From NCBI GenBank assembly GCA_010029825.1, contig RGVZ01000011.1, positions 1 to 51,038 of the forward strand: a stretch of DNA of 51,038 nucleotides, given 5' to 3'. The notes beneath the pieces are model-generated. The model was given only the letters and a program-made list of their open reading frames with translations. It was not told the DNA's origin and searched no databases. Positions 1-9,615 of the stretch are shown one piece after another. The DNA is from a bacterium. GTDB lineage: Bacteria; Bdellovibrionota_B; Oligoflexia; Oligoflexales; RGVZ01. Made by a program: the position numbers and the translations under genes. Each line of letters opens with the position of its first letter. The first letter of the stretch is position 1.

Positions 1-334
1 TCAAGCGTTTCGCGCACATGACGCAGGGCAGGTGCGTCACAAACACGACCTTGTCAATGTGCCGGGGACTGTCGCAGTTGATGACGGCGTTTTCCTCGGA
101 GTGCAGGCAGCCGCACCGGCCTGCTTCGTCGCGGTCACAGCAGTTGGGCAAACCGGAAGCGTTACCATTGTATCCGACGGCCAGAACCTTACGGTAATCC
201 GTCGTTGTGATGACGGTACCAACCTTCAGGCGTTTACAAGTCGAGCGCTCGGCGAGGGCGAAGGCCAAAGAGAGGTAGATCTCCGGGAATCCAGGCCGCT
301 GAACCTTTGTCCTTACCGCCTCAAGTGCTTCCAT
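1..334 (-). CDS. dCMP/cytidine deaminase family protein (3' end outside window)
   Basis: Zinc-dependent deaminase, most like deoxycytidylate deaminases, which convert dCMP to dUMP for thymidylate synthesis. The ORF track misses it because it runs off the window edge. Reading the minus strand from ATG at 334 gives an open frame of 111 codons. Visible motifs are the zinc and catalytic segment HSEENA (about residues 78-83, with Ser where HAE usually has Ala) and PCVMC (about 103-107), the standard second metal-binding half. A NGNASGLPNCC segment before the active site fits the dCMP deaminase subgroup. The start is supported by a GGAGGAGA ribosome binding site six bases upstream. It lies 44 bp downstream of ribD on the same strand and is probably cotranscribed with it. 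A late-competence ComEB-type protein is the same fold and cannot be separated from this fragment. Confidence 0.85.
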   Translation of the reverse strand, partial: MEALEAVRTKVQRPGFPEIYLSLAFALAERSTCKRLKVGTVITTTDYRKVLAVGYNGNASGLPNCCDRDEAGRCGCLHSEENAVINCDSPRHIDKVVFVTHLPCVMCAKRL

Positions 335-378
335 AGGCTCTCCTCCAACTCCCCTTGCGAATTCAATTCATGACGCAA

Positions 379-1662
379 TCACGAAAGCGGATCACGAAAG
401 GGGATCTCGACCCCCCAATCCCCGTCCAATTGAAACAGTTGCACGCGATCTTGTCGAATCATCTGTTGGGTGCTGGCAGCCGAATTCCAACGCAGGGCTT
501 TGGCGCCGGCCGGTGACAATCCGCCAAGGATTACCGGAGCCTGGAACAGGTGCAAACGGTTCAACTGAGGGCGGGTCCGGGGATCCGGATTCCCAAGAGC
601 CATGGAATACACTCCCGGGCCACCCTCAAGGAGCAAACTGCGCACACCAAGACCCTGCAAGACCCCGTCCACCTCATCCCAGATGAAGGCACGGCTTCTT
701 GCCCCCGCCTCTGGCAAATCCCGCACGGGTACGACAACGACCTTGATGCCGCGGGCCTCAGCGGGCTCAATCCACTTGCGGTCCGCGACCAGCCAAATCG
801 TCTTTTCTGGCTCTTCCGTGACCAGTGGCATTGATTTCGAGCCCAAAGCGTATTCCAGGGCTCTCGCGTCCGGATCAAACACCACCCTTCGCGGCGTGCG
901 AGTCATCACCGGGTCGGCGATGAACGGATGACGCACGTTCAAACGCGGATGGTCCGCCAAAACCGTACCGGCTCCCACAGCAACAGCGTCGTAGACCATG
1001 CGTAACCAGTGTCCGTATGCCCGGGCACGCTCGTTCGTGATCCAAACCCGCCGGTCGCCTTGAAAAGCCACCACACCGTCCAGACTGGACGCGATTTTCA
1101 GCCCGGTGAACAGCCGGCCTGTGGAAATGTTGTGCAAAAAAACCGAGGCCAGGTCCGCGCACGCGGCGCTCCATGACAGGTATTCCGGTGACGTCGAGGC
1201 ATTCACGGCATGCACGCCGGCGCCGGCAAGAATACCCGCGCCTTTGCCGCTGACCAACGGATTCGGGTCGGTCATCCCGTATATGACTTCTTTCAACCCA
1301 AGTCCTGCGAGAGACCTGGCACAGGCAGGTGTGCGCCCCTCATGCGCGCATGGCTCCAGGGTGACATACATCCTGCCCCCTCTCAACGCGTCCAGCTTTC
1401 CCGAATCCCTCAATTCGCGCAGGATGTTCGCCTCGGCATGAGGCTCACCAACCTTTTCATGCGCAGCCGCCGCGATAAAACGGTGGCTGCCGTCGACGAG
1501 GACAGCGCCGACCAGGGGATTTGGCGATACCCGGCCGGTTCCGCGAAGGGCCACGGCGAGGCTCAGGTTCTGCGCAGCGACGGACGAAACAGGCGTACCG
1601 GTCGCGGGCAGCGCCAAATCACGCAGCAATTCGTCTTTCGGATGGTTGAACCACTGGATCAT
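379..1662 (-). CDS. ribD: Bifunctional riboflavin biosynthesis deaminase/reductase RibD
   Basis: Catalyses two early cytosolic steps of riboflavin synthesis: deamination of the pyrimidinone ring and reduction of the ribosyl side chain. The N-terminal deaminase domain carries HAE (about residues 75-77) and PCAHEGRTPAC (104-114), the zinc-binding motifs. A RibD C-terminal (DHFR-like) reductase domain follows from about residue 180, with the LLLEGGP segment near the end. The track ORF begins at 1806, but that extension overlaps the divergent gene. ATG at 1662 (MIQWF...) leaves 36 bp to the neighbouring start and gives 427 aa, somewhat longer than the usual 360-380. No FMN riboswitch fits in so short an upstream gap. 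No other rib genes are in the window. Confidence 0.93.
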   Translation of the reverse strand: MIQWFNHPKDELLRDLALPATGTPVSSVAAQNLSLAVALRGTGRVSPNPLVGAVLVDGSHRFIAAAAHEKVGEPHAEANILRELRDSGKLDALRGGRMYVTLEPCAHEGRTPACARSLAGLGLKEVIYGMTDPNPLVSGKGAGILAGAGVHAVNASTSPEYLSWSAACADLASVFLHNISTGRLFTGLKIASSLDGVVAFQGDRRVWITNERARAYGHWLRMVYDAVAVGAGTVLADHPRLNVRHPFIADPVMTRTPRRVVFDPDARALEYALGSKSMPLVTEEPEKTIWLVADRKWIEPAEARGIKVVVVPVRDLPEAGARSRAFIWDEVDGVLQGLGVRSLLLEGGPGVYSMALGNPDPRTRPQLNRLHLFQAPVILGGLSPAGAKALRWNSAASTQQMIRQDRVQLFQLDGDWGVEIPFRDPLS

Positions 1663-1698
1663 GCCAATCCCGGGCAGTGATGGGGTACAATTGAGTCC

Positions 1699-2958
1699 AT
1701 GGAGAAAGATCTCACATATTTCGCGCAACTTGACCAGCAACTCGTTGACTGCGCGAAGGAAATCAAGGTTCTCAGCAACCTTGCCTGGCCCGAGGAGCTC
1801 GGCCACAAATTCCTCGCGTCATGGCAATCCGGCAAGCCGGAACTTCCACAACCGGCATACAAGAAACACGCATATCCAGACCATTTGAAGCGGCTTGAAG
1901 GAATCATGAAGGCCGCCGGCGACGAACATCCAGTCGGGCATTACATCAGCCAGACCGCGCTCAGCTACATCCGCGCGGGCCGCATGCTCGAATGCATCGG
2001 TCAGCCGGAATTCACAAAGCTGTCGATTGAACTCTACGGCCGGCCGGGCGAACCGATCGGCAGGACTGAGGTGACCAATGTCGCCGCGGCAGAGCACTTT
2101 ATCAAATCCATCGATGATTACAGCCATATCCTCAAAACTCCGGAGCCGGATGCCGACATCACGTCAGAGCAACTTGCCACCGCGCTCAAGGACCGTTTTG
2201 GCCCGGTATTCAAGGATCACCCGGTCGACATCGTCATCGACCCTGACCTGGCCTCAAAGGCGGCTGCCAGCGCGCGCCGTGTCAGGATCCGCGGCAACAC
2301 GAAGTTTACGCGTCTGGATGTCAAGCAACTCGCCGAGCACGAAGGACTCGTCCACGCGGCCACCATGCTGAACGGGCGCGAGCAACCACACTTCAAGAGC
2401 CTCGGGCTCGGCTCCCCGCGGACCACGTTGACCCAGGAAGGCATCGCGACTTTCGCTGAATTCATCACGGACGCGATGGATGTCTGGCGCCTTAAACGCA
2501 TCGCGCTGCGGATCAAGGCCGTGGACTTGGCCTTGAACGGTGCCAACTTCATCGACTTGTTCAAATTTTTCCTGTCCGAGGGACAGTCTGAGAAAGAAAG
2601 TTTTGCCTCGTCCGCCCGGGTCTTCCGCGGTGGCGACCCGCGCGGCGGGGTGGCGTTCACGAAGGACGGCGTATACCTTGAGGGGCTGATCTTCGTGCAC
2701 ACCTTCTTGCGGAAGGCAATCCAGGCAAACAAGGTCCACTACCCGACGTGGATGTTTGTCGGGCGCTTGACACTCGGGGACATCGTCAATCTCGAGCCGT
2801 TCATCGAGTCAGGATGGATCAAGGGACCACTTTACATGCCGGAATGGCTGTCAAACCGTGAATGCCTCGCGGCGTACCTTGCCTATGCTTCCTTCGCGAA
2901 CCGGATCAACCTCAGCAAGGTCACCTTGGATGACTTTGGCGAACTTGAGAGGAAGTAA
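1699..2958 (+). CDS. DUF1704 (QEGLA-motif) metallopeptidase-like protein
   Basis: Belongs to the DUF1704 / 'flavohemoglobin expression-modulating QEGLA motif' family, related to the eukaryotic MATCAP tyrosine carboxypeptidases. Visible motifs are HEGLVH (about residues 214-219), an HExxxH zinc motif, and TQEGIATFAEF (245-255), the QEGLA signature supplying the third ligand. The protein is 419 aa with no signal peptide or membrane segment, so it is probably cytosolic. The start at ATG 1699 lies 36 bp from divergent ribD. The metal motifs and family are seen; peptidase activity is inferred from the eukaryotic relatives, and the bacterial substrate is unknown. It is monocistronic and is followed by the 47-bp tandem repeats. 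Confidence 0.85.
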   Translation: MEKDLTYFAQLDQQLVDCAKEIKVLSNLAWPEELGHKFLASWQSGKPELPQPAYKKHAYPDHLKRLEGIMKAAGDEHPVGHYISQTALSYIRAGRMLECIGQPEFTKLSIELYGRPGEPIGRTEVTNVAAAEHFIKSIDDYSHILKTPEPDADITSEQLATALKDRFGPVFKDHPVDIVIDPDLASKAAASARRVRIRGNTKFTRLDVKQLAEHEGLVHAATMLNGREQPHFKSLGLGSPRTTLTQEGIATFAEFITDAMDVWRLKRIALRIKAVDLALNGANFIDLFKFFLSEGQSEKESFASSARVFRGGDPRGGVAFTKDGVYLEGLIFVHTFLRKAIQANKVHYPTWMFVGRLTLGDIVNLEPFIESGWIKGPLYMPEWLSNRECLAAYLAYASFANRINLSKVTLDDFGELERK

Positions 2959-2962
2959 GAGA

Positions 2963-3169
2963 GGATTCTTCGGCCCCTCGCTTCGCTCGGGGCCTCAGAA
3001 TGACGGGCACAAGCCCGCGTCATCCTGAGCCAGCTCGTCATCCTGACCCTGAGCGCAGCGAAGGGGAAGGATCCTCTCTTCCCGTCATCCTGACCCTGAG
3101 CGCAGCGAAGGGGAAGGATCCTCTCTTCCGGCCACCTTGACCCTGAGCGCAGCGAAGGGGAAGGATCTC
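2963..3169. repeat. Tandem 47-bp repeats carrying the CCCTGAGCGCAGCGAAGGGG core
   Basis: Three consecutive units begin at 3037, 3084 and 3131, an exact 47-bp period. The first two are essentially identical and the third slightly diverged. Each contains the core CCCTGAGCGCAGCGAAGGGG followed by AAGGATC. An imperfect, partly inverted copy (GCTTCGCTCGGGGCCTCAGAATGACGGG..CGTCATCCTGAG) lies at 2977-3030. Similar 'GTCATCCTGAGCGCAGCGAAGGATC' elements are scattered between genes in many environmental bacterial genomes and can fold into a hairpin. The last unit runs into the stop codon of the TonB receptor gene. Function is unknown; they could act as bidirectional terminators or mRNA stabilisers between these convergent genes. 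Confidence 0.85.
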
Positions 3170-5419
3170 AAAGCGTCGCCTGGACCTCGAGGTACGGAAT
3201 CGGCGGAACGCCCTCAACGTATTTTTCCTTGGTAAAATCGTAGTTGTAGTCCACGCCCATGGTCGCGCGTTTGAACCAGAGGTACTCGATTCCAAACCGC
3301 GCGTTCATTTTCCACGTATCCCACAGGAAGTCACGACCCGCGAAAATGCTCAGTTCGTTGTAATTTGGAAGCCGCTTCGCGTAAAACTCGAAATCCCCCT
3401 GCCGCGCCTGGTACTTGTCCAGGTTCGCGTTGTATACCGCGTTGCCCTTTTGCGTGAATGTGTCACCGGTGTGGTAATTGAACCGTCCACCGAGTTCCCA
3501 CAACTCCGTGAGTTTGTAATTGCCCGCGAGATTGGCCACATGCGTCTGGTCATACTGGGAGTTGTGCCAGGGATCACTGCCCGAATCCCGCTCACGGTTC
3601 TTGGACCATGTGTACGACAACCATCCAAAAAGCCTCTCCGTCAGGTTCCGGCGCACCAGGATCTCGGCACCGTAACTCTGGAGTTGCCCTTTGTTGGCGT
3701 AGTTTTTTTCGGCATCGTTACGGACAAGATCGTACGAATTCTTCCAGAATGCCTGCAAATCGGAACTCCAGCGCTCGCTCCAACGGGATTCCACGCCAGC
3801 CACCAGATGACGGGACCGCGCGTAGTTCAAGTCAGGGTTGCCAAAGTCCTTCGACGCCTCACCAGGCTCCGGTTCTTTGCTGTAAAGACCCGTCGCGAAT
3901 TTTGCGGTATGTTTCGCGTCAAATTCCCACCTGGCACTGAATCTGGGATCCAACGAACCTTGCCGGATCAAATCGCTGTAATATCCCCGAAGGCCAGGAA
4001 TCAGAAGAAAATCACCGAGCTTCTTTTCCCACGACACCCAGCCAGCAACCTTTGACGCCGTGACGTTCTGCGACGTCTCGATCCTGGGAGCTTCCTCGGG
4101 GTCAAAGAAGGGATCATCCGGGTTGAACTGGATCGCGTCGACGTAAACCGATGCCTCGTCCGCGCGGGGGTCCAGGCCAAAGTAGACCTTGTCGTCCTTG
4201 TTGGGCCTCCACGTCAGCTCCACGGGAATCCGTGTAGACCAGTTGCGCAACTTGAACTTGTTGTCGATCAGTTCAAACTTGAGTTTCAGGAATTGCACTT
4301 GCGGAGTGGTCGTCAGTGACCAGTCCCCGTCAAGGCGCTTGGTTCGCTCGTACCCCAGAATCCCGTAATAGGAGTACGAATTGAACTCCGCGGTCCCTGC
4401 CTCGCTCTGCGAGAAATCCCCGGGGAAGACCGCCTTCAGACCATCCGTGGACGCGATGGAGATCAGGCGGCCTTTCCCGTCCGTGAACTCCTTGTTGTAA
4501 AGAACAACGTAGTCCGAGAAGTAGGGGACGATCGTCAACCCGAGGTCCTTGGGCAGGACTTTGGGCAGGATGAGATCGAGGTAACTGCGACGCACCGAGA
4601 GGCTCAGCGAAGCGTCCGTTCCGACCGGGCGCTCGTGATACGCGCTGGAGAAGATCGGGAAGTTCACCGTACCCCATATTCCGCCCCGAATCCACCGGCT
4701 GAGAACTCGACTTCCTCGATCAACGGCGTCGGCAATACCGTGTACTGTCCGACCCCGTGGTAAACGAAAGGCACTTCAAGGTCGTCGATGTAGTACTTGC
4801 TGTCGTTCGGCGCAGACCCGCGGATCACCACCTGACTTCCAAAGGTGGATTGCTGGACGCCGGGCATCAATTTCGTGACTTGCCCGGGGTCCCCGCCTGG
4901 AGCCACGCGGCGAGCCTCCTCGACGGAAATGATCTGCTTTGAGACACCGGGGCGTTTTTTACCGGTAACGACGACGGTATCGTCGTCCCCCAGAGCCGGC
5001 TGAAGGAAGATATCCACCTTCAATTGAACCTGGAATTGCGCCTGTGAATCCTGAGGCTCTGCCTGCAGTTGGTTCCGCGCGCGATCGAGCAGTTCGGATA
5101 CTTTGACCTCAAGGGCCTTGTAACCAAAACGTGAAAACCGGAGTACCGCGGATTCGGCTGCCTCAACAGTTACGGTGCCATCCGGGGCGGCCTGGAACTT
5201 TTGGGCGCCTATCGTTGTCTCGACCCGCGTGATGCTGTCGCCACTGCCTTTTTTCCGGAACCGTACCGTGACTTTCACGGTTGATCCGGCCGGCTGCTGC
5301 GCCGTCGCGACCTTTTCAGGCTCCTCCGCGAGCGCCATGGGGCAGGGCGCGGCAAACACAGCGGCCATTGACGCAAACGCGACCATGAGAAAAATGGACA
5401 AAGGGACGCGTGTTCTCAA
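3168..5419 (-). pseudogene. TonB-dependent outer-membrane receptor, frame broken in the plug domain
   Basis: Outer-membrane active-transport receptor; substrate unknown. The 5' part (4664-5419) has a signal peptide, a carboxypeptidase-regulatory-like beta domain, a TonB-box-like DTVVVTG, and the plug up to FSAGGFGAEYG. It then stops (TGA 4664-4666). The 3' part (3168-4667, another frame) resumes at NFPIFSSAYHERP and continues through the beta-barrel to the terminal strand. Relatives normally have a short stretch with a GGVVN-type motif between these two points. It is absent here, so the break looks like a small deletion that also shifts frame. The GTG at 4667 overlaps the stop, but a free-standing barrel without plug and signal peptide is unlikely to work. 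TTG 5419 is preferred over the track start 5527 because it has GGAG upstream and begins 22 bp after the rluA-type gene. An assembly error is an alternative to a true pseudogene. Confidence 0.8.
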
Positions 5420-5441
5420 GACGATACTCCGCGAATCAATT

Positions 5442-6134
5442 TCAGGTTTGTGAACTGTCGATCCACTCGACAACAGATTCGCAGGCAAAACCATCGGCAG
5501 GCAAGCCGAACCGGACAAAATCGACATCCGGACTGAATAAAATCTGGACAGCTCTCAAGGCGATGGTGTTTTGACGGGGCAGGGGATTGCCGCCATAGAG
5601 GATATCGCCGAGGATCGGGCGGCCGTGGCGCTGCATCTCCCAGCGCAGCTGGTGCGAACGGCCGGTGACTGGTTCGAGGCGCCACAATTCCGCCTCCGTC
5701 CCCGATAATACGAGGTTCTCCACGAACCAGGCACGGGTGAGTGATTCCTTGCCGTGTGCGGCCTCGAAGGCGCGCTTCTTTCCGCGGACAAGTTTAGCCT
5801 CCCAGATCAGTGGCCGATCCGGGGCAGTCACTGTTTCAACAAAAGTTGCCCCATTCTGCCTGGTCGCGACGGCCTCGTAAGTTTTCTGGACGAGATGTTT
5901 CTCGAACCACCGCGAGGCCTCGCGATGCGAAGTCGCGTTCCGCGCGAAAATGACAAGGCCACCCACCTCGAAATCGAGGCGGTGCACTGGAAAGATCTGG
6001 CCTCCCGTCATCGTTTCAAGAAGGCGACCCGCGCATGCGCGGGGATCGGCGTCACCGGTCCGGGCGGGAACGGTCAACATCCCATGCGGCTTGTCGATCA
6101 CGACAAAATGCTCGTTTTGGAAAACAATTTTCAA
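5442..6134 (-). CDS. RluA-family RNA pseudouridine synthase
   Basis: Isomerises uridine to pseudouridine in rRNA or tRNA. The catalytic segment is HRLDFEVGG (about residues 51-59, Asp54 catalytic); the usual T-S-G after HRLD is replaced by E-V-G. A second family motif, GRSHQLRWEMQRHGRPILGD, lies in the C-terminal half. The early IDKPHGMLTVP segment is also typical. The track ORF starts at 6674, but that N-terminal extension is antisense to the DUF2267 gene. The nearest suitable start is TTG 6134 (MKIVFQNEHF...), giving about 230 aa, the length of small single-domain RluA/TruC-like enzymes without an S4 domain. Start certainty is moderate. The target nucleotide cannot be told from sequence. 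It precedes the broken TonB receptor gene. Confidence 0.85.
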   Translation of the reverse strand: MKIVFQNEHFVVIDKPHGMLTVPARTGDADPRACAGRLLETMTGGQIFPVHRLDFEVGGLVIFARNATSHREASRWFEKHLVQKTYEAVATRQNGATFVETVTAPDRPLIWEAKLVRGKKRAFEAAHGKESLTRAWFVENLVLSGTEAELWRLEPVTGRSHQLRWEMQRHGRPILGDILYGGNPLPRQNTIALRAVQILFSPDVDFVRFGLPADGFACESVVEWIDSSQT

Positions 6135-6221
6135 AAAAAATGGTCCCTGCCTTGCAGTGAACAAAATTGGGAAGGTCCGCGTGAACAGGATCGGTCGGGA
6201 CAACAAAAAGGGAGTCCAACC

Positions 6222-6653
6222 ATGACACAAACTGGTCTGCCAACCTTTGACAATACGGTACAGGTCACCAACGAATGGCTCAATGACTTGATGCTTGAGC
6301 TCGGAAAAGACGACCGCCATCTGGCCTACTCGGCCCTGCGCAGCGTCCTCCATGCCCTTCGCGACCGCCTGACCGTGGAACACGCTTCGGCCCTCGGCGC
6401 GCAATTGCCCATGCTGGTACGTGGATTTTACTTCGAGGGATGGAAACCCCACGGCAAGCCCACCCGGGAACGCCGCAAGGACCAGTTCCTCGCGAAGATC
6501 CGCCGCGAGATGCGCCGCGGCCCGGCCTTGAATGTCGACGATTCGGAACTTATGGCCCGCGCGGTCCTTCACACAGTCAAGCGCCACCTGGGCGACGGCA
6601 CGATGGAACGCCTGCGCAAGACCCTGCCAAAGGACCTCCGCGAGCTGATGTAA
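6222..6653 (+). CDS. DUF2267 domain protein
   Basis: A 143-aa soluble protein covered almost entirely by a DUF2267 domain. Recognisable features are the repeated helical pattern, the LRSVLHALRDRL segment (about residues 40-51) and the LPMLVRGFYFEGW motif (about 65-77). The function of the family is not known. ATG 6222 is preceded by AGGGAG at suitable spacing, so the longer track ORF from 5754 is not real upstream of this point. It is divergent from the RluA-type gene and lies 42 bp upstream of a small hypothetical gene that leads into ettA, so the three may form an operon. Confidence 0.85.
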   Translation: MTQTGLPTFDNTVQVTNEWLNDLMLELGKDDRHLAYSALRSVLHALRDRLTVEHASALGAQLPMLVRGFYFEGWKPHGKPTRERRKDQFLAKIRREMRRGPALNVDDSELMARAVLHTVKRHLGDGTMERLRKTLPKDLRELM

Positions 6654-6695
6654 GATCGGCTGATGTGATAGCATTTCCGGCAGGAGGTCCGGAAA

Positions 6696-6989
6696 ATGCT
6701 GTCCACAGAATCGCTTCCAATAGAAGAGTTTGTGTCGATGCAGATGGCGTCGCCCCAGGCGCGCGCCATCATGAACACGTGGCCCCTTCCTCCTGAGCGG
6801 GTAGAGATCGTTGTTCTCCAGTATTTTCAGTCACTTGGAATCTATACGGTGGCTCCGTTCGGTCAAAAAGAGGTTTTAAAGGAGCAACTTCTCCGCTATC
6901 TAGTTTCGTCCACAGAACTCGCTGACATGATCGAGAAGGCCCGTCGGGCCTCTCTCAAGGAAGAACGGCGAAACAAAGGCGAAGCATGA
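6696..6989 (+). CDS. Small hypothetical protein upstream of ettA
   Basis: A 97-aa acidic-to-neutral soluble protein with no domain I recognise. The centre ([18 protein letters not shown]) looks like a compact alpha/beta unit, and the C-terminus is a charged helix ([17 protein letters not shown]). A strong CAGGAGG ribosome binding site precedes ATG 6696. Its stop overlaps the ettA start in an ATGA arrangement, so translation of ettA is probably coupled to it. This suggests, but does not show, a link to ribosome function. Confidence 0.7.
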   Translation: MLSTESLPIEEFVSMQMASPQARAIMNTWPLPPERVEIVVLQYFQSLGIYTVAPFGQKEVLKEQLLRYLVSSTELADMIEKARRASLKEERRNKGEA

Positions 6990-8662
6990 CCCAGTACATC
7001 TACAACATGGTCAACCTCCGGAAGGTCTATCCACCCAACCGCGAGGTCTTGAAAGGCATCTACCTGAGCTTCATCCCGGGCGCGAAAATCGGCGTCCTCG
7101 GACTGAACGGCGCGGGGAAGAGTACGCTGCTGAAAATCATGGCTGGCGTGGAGAAGAACTTCCAGGGCGAGGCTTTCCCGGCCGAGGGAATCAATATCGG
7201 ATACCTTGCCCAGGAACCGCAACTTGAGGCGTCCCTGGACGTCCGCGGCAACGTGGAACTCGGGGTCAAGAAGCAGCGAGACTTGCTCCGGAAGTTCGAG
7301 GAACTCTCGATCAAACTCGGTGAGCCACTCGACGGCGACGAGATGATGAAGGTCATCGACGAGCAATCGAAAGTCCAGTCCGAGATCGACGCGTGCAACG
7401 CGTGGGAACTCGATCGCATGCTGGACATCGCGATGGACGCGTTACGCCTGCCCGCGGGCGAGGCCGATGTGACAAAACTGTCCGGTGGCGAAAAACGCCG
7501 CGTGGCGCTTTGCCGCCTGTTGATCGAAAAACCAGACATGCTGATCCTCGATGAACCGACCAACCATCTCGATGCCGAGAGTGTCGCGTGGCTCGAGCGC
7601 TTCCTGCACGACTATCCGGGCACGGTCGTTGCCGTCACCCACGATCGCTACTTCCTCGATAACGTTGCCGGATGGATCCTCGAACTCGACCGCGGCGAAG
7701 GAATCCCCTGGAAAGGAAATTACTCCAGCTGGCTGGACCAGAAGCAGCTGCGCCTCGCCCAAGAGGAAAAAACCGAGTCGGCGCGTCGCAAGGCGCTGGC
7801 CAAGGAACTGGAGTGGGTCCGCATGTCGGCCCGCGCGCGTCAGGCCAAGAGCAAGGCCCGCATCACGGCCTATGAGGAAATGGCCAACCAGACTTACGAA
7901 TCCCAGTCCACGGTGCAGGAAATCCGGATCCCGCCGGCCCCGCGCCTTGGCGAGCTCGTGATCGAGGCCAAGGGAATCAAGAAATCCTTCGGCGACAAGC
8001 TCCTGTTTGACGATCTCACGTTCAACCTGCCGCGCGGCGGGATTGTCGGTATCATCGGCCCCAATGGCGCGGGCAAGACGACCCTGTTCCGCATGATGGC
8101 TGGCCTGGAAAAACCAGATGGCGGTTCGTTGCGCCTTGGTGAGACGGTCCAGATGGCCTATGTCGACCAGGGGCGTGACACGCTCGAGGGCAACAAGACC
8201 GTCTGGGACGAGATCTCTGGCGGCAAGGAAGACCTGGAATTTGGCAAACAGAAAGTCGCTTCGCGCGCCTACGTCGCCAGCTTCAATTTCAAGGGCTCCG
8301 ACCAGCAAAAGAAAGTGAAAGACCTTTCCGGCGGAGAACGCAACCGCGTGAACCTGGCCAAACTCCTGAAGAGTGGCTCAAACGTGCTGTTGCTGGACGA
8401 ACCGACCAACGACCTCGATGTCGATACGTTGCGCGCGCTTGAGGACGCGCTCCTCAACTACGCGGGATGCGCCGTGGTCATCAGCCACGACCGCTGGTTC
8501 CTTGACCGGATCGCGACGCACATCCTCGCGTTCGAGGGCGACAGCAAGGTCGTCTGGTTCGAGGGCAACTACCAGGACTACGAGGCTGACCGCAAAAGAC
8601 GCCTTGGCCACGATGCCGATACTCCGCATCGTATCCGGTACAAGAAACTGACGCACGATTAA
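6986..8662 (+). CDS. ettA: Energy-dependent translational throttle protein EttA (ABC-F)
   Basis: Soluble ABC-F ATPase that binds the ribosomal E site and gates the first elongation step according to energy state. Two nucleotide-binding domains are visible. Walker A motifs are GLNGAGKST (about residue 37) and GPNGAGKTT (about 357). The signatures are LSGGEKRR and LSGGERNR, each followed by an [11 protein letters not shown] or [11 protein letters not shown] Walker B. The linker between domains holds the charged arm typical of ABC-F proteins. The length of 558 aa matches E. coli EttA (555 aa). No transmembrane region is present. The start overlaps the upstream small gene by four bases, and a strong intrinsic terminator follows. 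Confidence 0.95.
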   Translation: MTQYIYNMVNLRKVYPPNREVLKGIYLSFIPGAKIGVLGLNGAGKSTLLKIMAGVEKNFQGEAFPAEGINIGYLAQEPQLEASLDVRGNVELGVKKQRDLLRKFEELSIKLGEPLDGDEMMKVIDEQSKVQSEIDACNAWELDRMLDIAMDALRLPAGEADVTKLSGGEKRRVALCRLLIEKPDMLILDEPTNHLDAESVAWLERFLHDYPGTVVAVTHDRYFLDNVAGWILELDRGEGIPWKGNYSSWLDQKQLRLAQEEKTESARRKALAKELEWVRMSARARQAKSKARITAYEEMANQTYESQSTVQEIRIPPAPRLGELVIEAKGIKKSFGDKLLFDDLTFNLPRGGIVGIIGPNGAGKTTLFRMMAGLEKPDGGSLRLGETVQMAYVDQGRDTLEGNKTVWDEISGGKEDLEFGKQKVASRAYVASFNFKGSDQQKKVKDLSGGERNRVNLAKLLKSGSNVLLLDEPTNDLDVDTLRALEDALLNYAGCAVVISHDRWFLDRIATHILAFEGDSKVVWFEGNYQDYEADRKRRLGHDADTPHRIRYKKLTHD

Positions 8663-8683
8663 GGCGCATGACGAACCCAAACA

Positions 8684-8711
8684 AAAGGCCTCCGCAAGGA
8701 GGCCTTTTTTT
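8684..8711 (+). terminator. Intrinsic terminator of the ettA operon
   Basis: A perfect 10-bp stem AAAGGCCTCC / GGAGGCCTTT with a GCAA tetraloop is followed by a run of seven T (8705-8711). It lies 21 bp after the ettA stop codon and is well formed for rho-independent termination on the plus strand. Confidence 0.93.
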
Positions 8712-8820
8712 CATCTGGTTATTGCCACCGGATGACATGAGGTTTCCTTTCACGACACGGGGTCGGACCAGGTATCCAGCGTGATGACCGGTAAAACCGG
8801 GATTTGCGGAGGTTCCACCC

Positions 8821-9615
8821 ATGGCCAGCGCCCCCAACTTATGGCTGCAGACGGTTGCGAGTGTCCTTTCCTTTACCCCTCCTGGACTCCTGCTCGTCGC
8901 AACCGGGCTGCAACTCCGTCAAATCCCGGTACACCGGACTTCCCAGATGCTGCGGGAGCAGCGGGTCAGGATTTCCAGGGCAATAGGAGCCCCGCCTCAG
9001 CCGAACGGCGGGAGGGAGCATGTGCCGTCTACGATCCATTCAAGGTTCGTGTCTCACCTGCGTGAAACCATCGAAAGGGCATGCCGTCGCGGAGAAAATC
9101 CCCTGCCAACAATCGCCACCATTGAGAAACTTCTCGACTTGACCAGGGACCACTTGCAGCGGACCGTGCATCAGCTCGCGGGAATCTCCGCCAGAACGAC
9201 ACTTGCGCTCATCTTTACCGGGGCAATTTGCCTCTTGATGCGGCTCGTTCAGGAATCCCCGGCGGCGGACACGCGGACGATTTGGCTGGGAGCAGGAGCG
9301 GCTGGTTGCATCGCGACCTGCGGGTGCCTTCCACCATTGCATCAGATCAGAAGGGCCATGGAACTCCTGGACTTCAGCCAAGGAAAGACTGCCAACATGT
9401 GGATCGACAGCATCGGATCCCCTGGAAAAAACCAGTCATGGACGAGAACCGGGGTCGCATTCGACGAGGAACACCAGCAGTTCATTCGCGACGAATGCCA
9501 CGACCGGATGGTCCTCGTGACCAAGTCGCTCACTCGCGCCGAAAGGCTGATTATCGTTTATGAAATGATAGCGCTGCTGCCTGCGTCGATCTTGCTCGTG
9601 ATCAGTCAGGCTTGA
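8821..9615 (+). CDS. Hypothetical multi-pass membrane protein
   Basis: A 264-aa protein that I do not assign to a family. Four hydrophobic segments are apparent: about residues 12-30, 124-142, 150-168 and 243-262. Between the first and second is a basic, helical cytoplasm-like region, and between the third and fourth a second soluble region (LDFSQGKTANMWIDS...). The spacing is loosely like TadB/GspF-type inner-membrane platform proteins, but no diagnostic motif is present. GGAGG lies upstream of ATG 8821. It follows the ettA terminator and so needs its own promoter in 8712-8820. Its 3' end overlaps the convergent M16 peptidase gene by 14 bp. Confidence 0.6.
   Translation: MASAPNLWLQTVASVLSFTPPGLLLVATGLQLRQIPVHRTSQMLREQRVRISRAIGAPPQPNGGREHVPSTIHSRFVSHLRETIERACRRGENPLPTIATIEKLLDLTRDHLQRTVHQLAGISARTTLALIFTGAICLLMRLVQESPAADTRTIWLGAGAAGCIATCGCLPPLHQIRRAMELLDFSQGKTANMWIDSIGSPGKNQSWTRTGVAFDEEHQQFIRDECHDRMVLVTKSLTRAERLIIVYEMIALLPASILLVISQA

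Noticed and set aside
3037-3169. CRISPR array
   Set aside because: The 47-bp units abut with no unique spacers and no cas genes are near; they are plain tandem repeats.
7442-8308. Long minus-strand ORF (288 aa) opposite ettA
   Set aside because: Antisense to a clear ABC-F gene; composition follows the complement of ettA codons.
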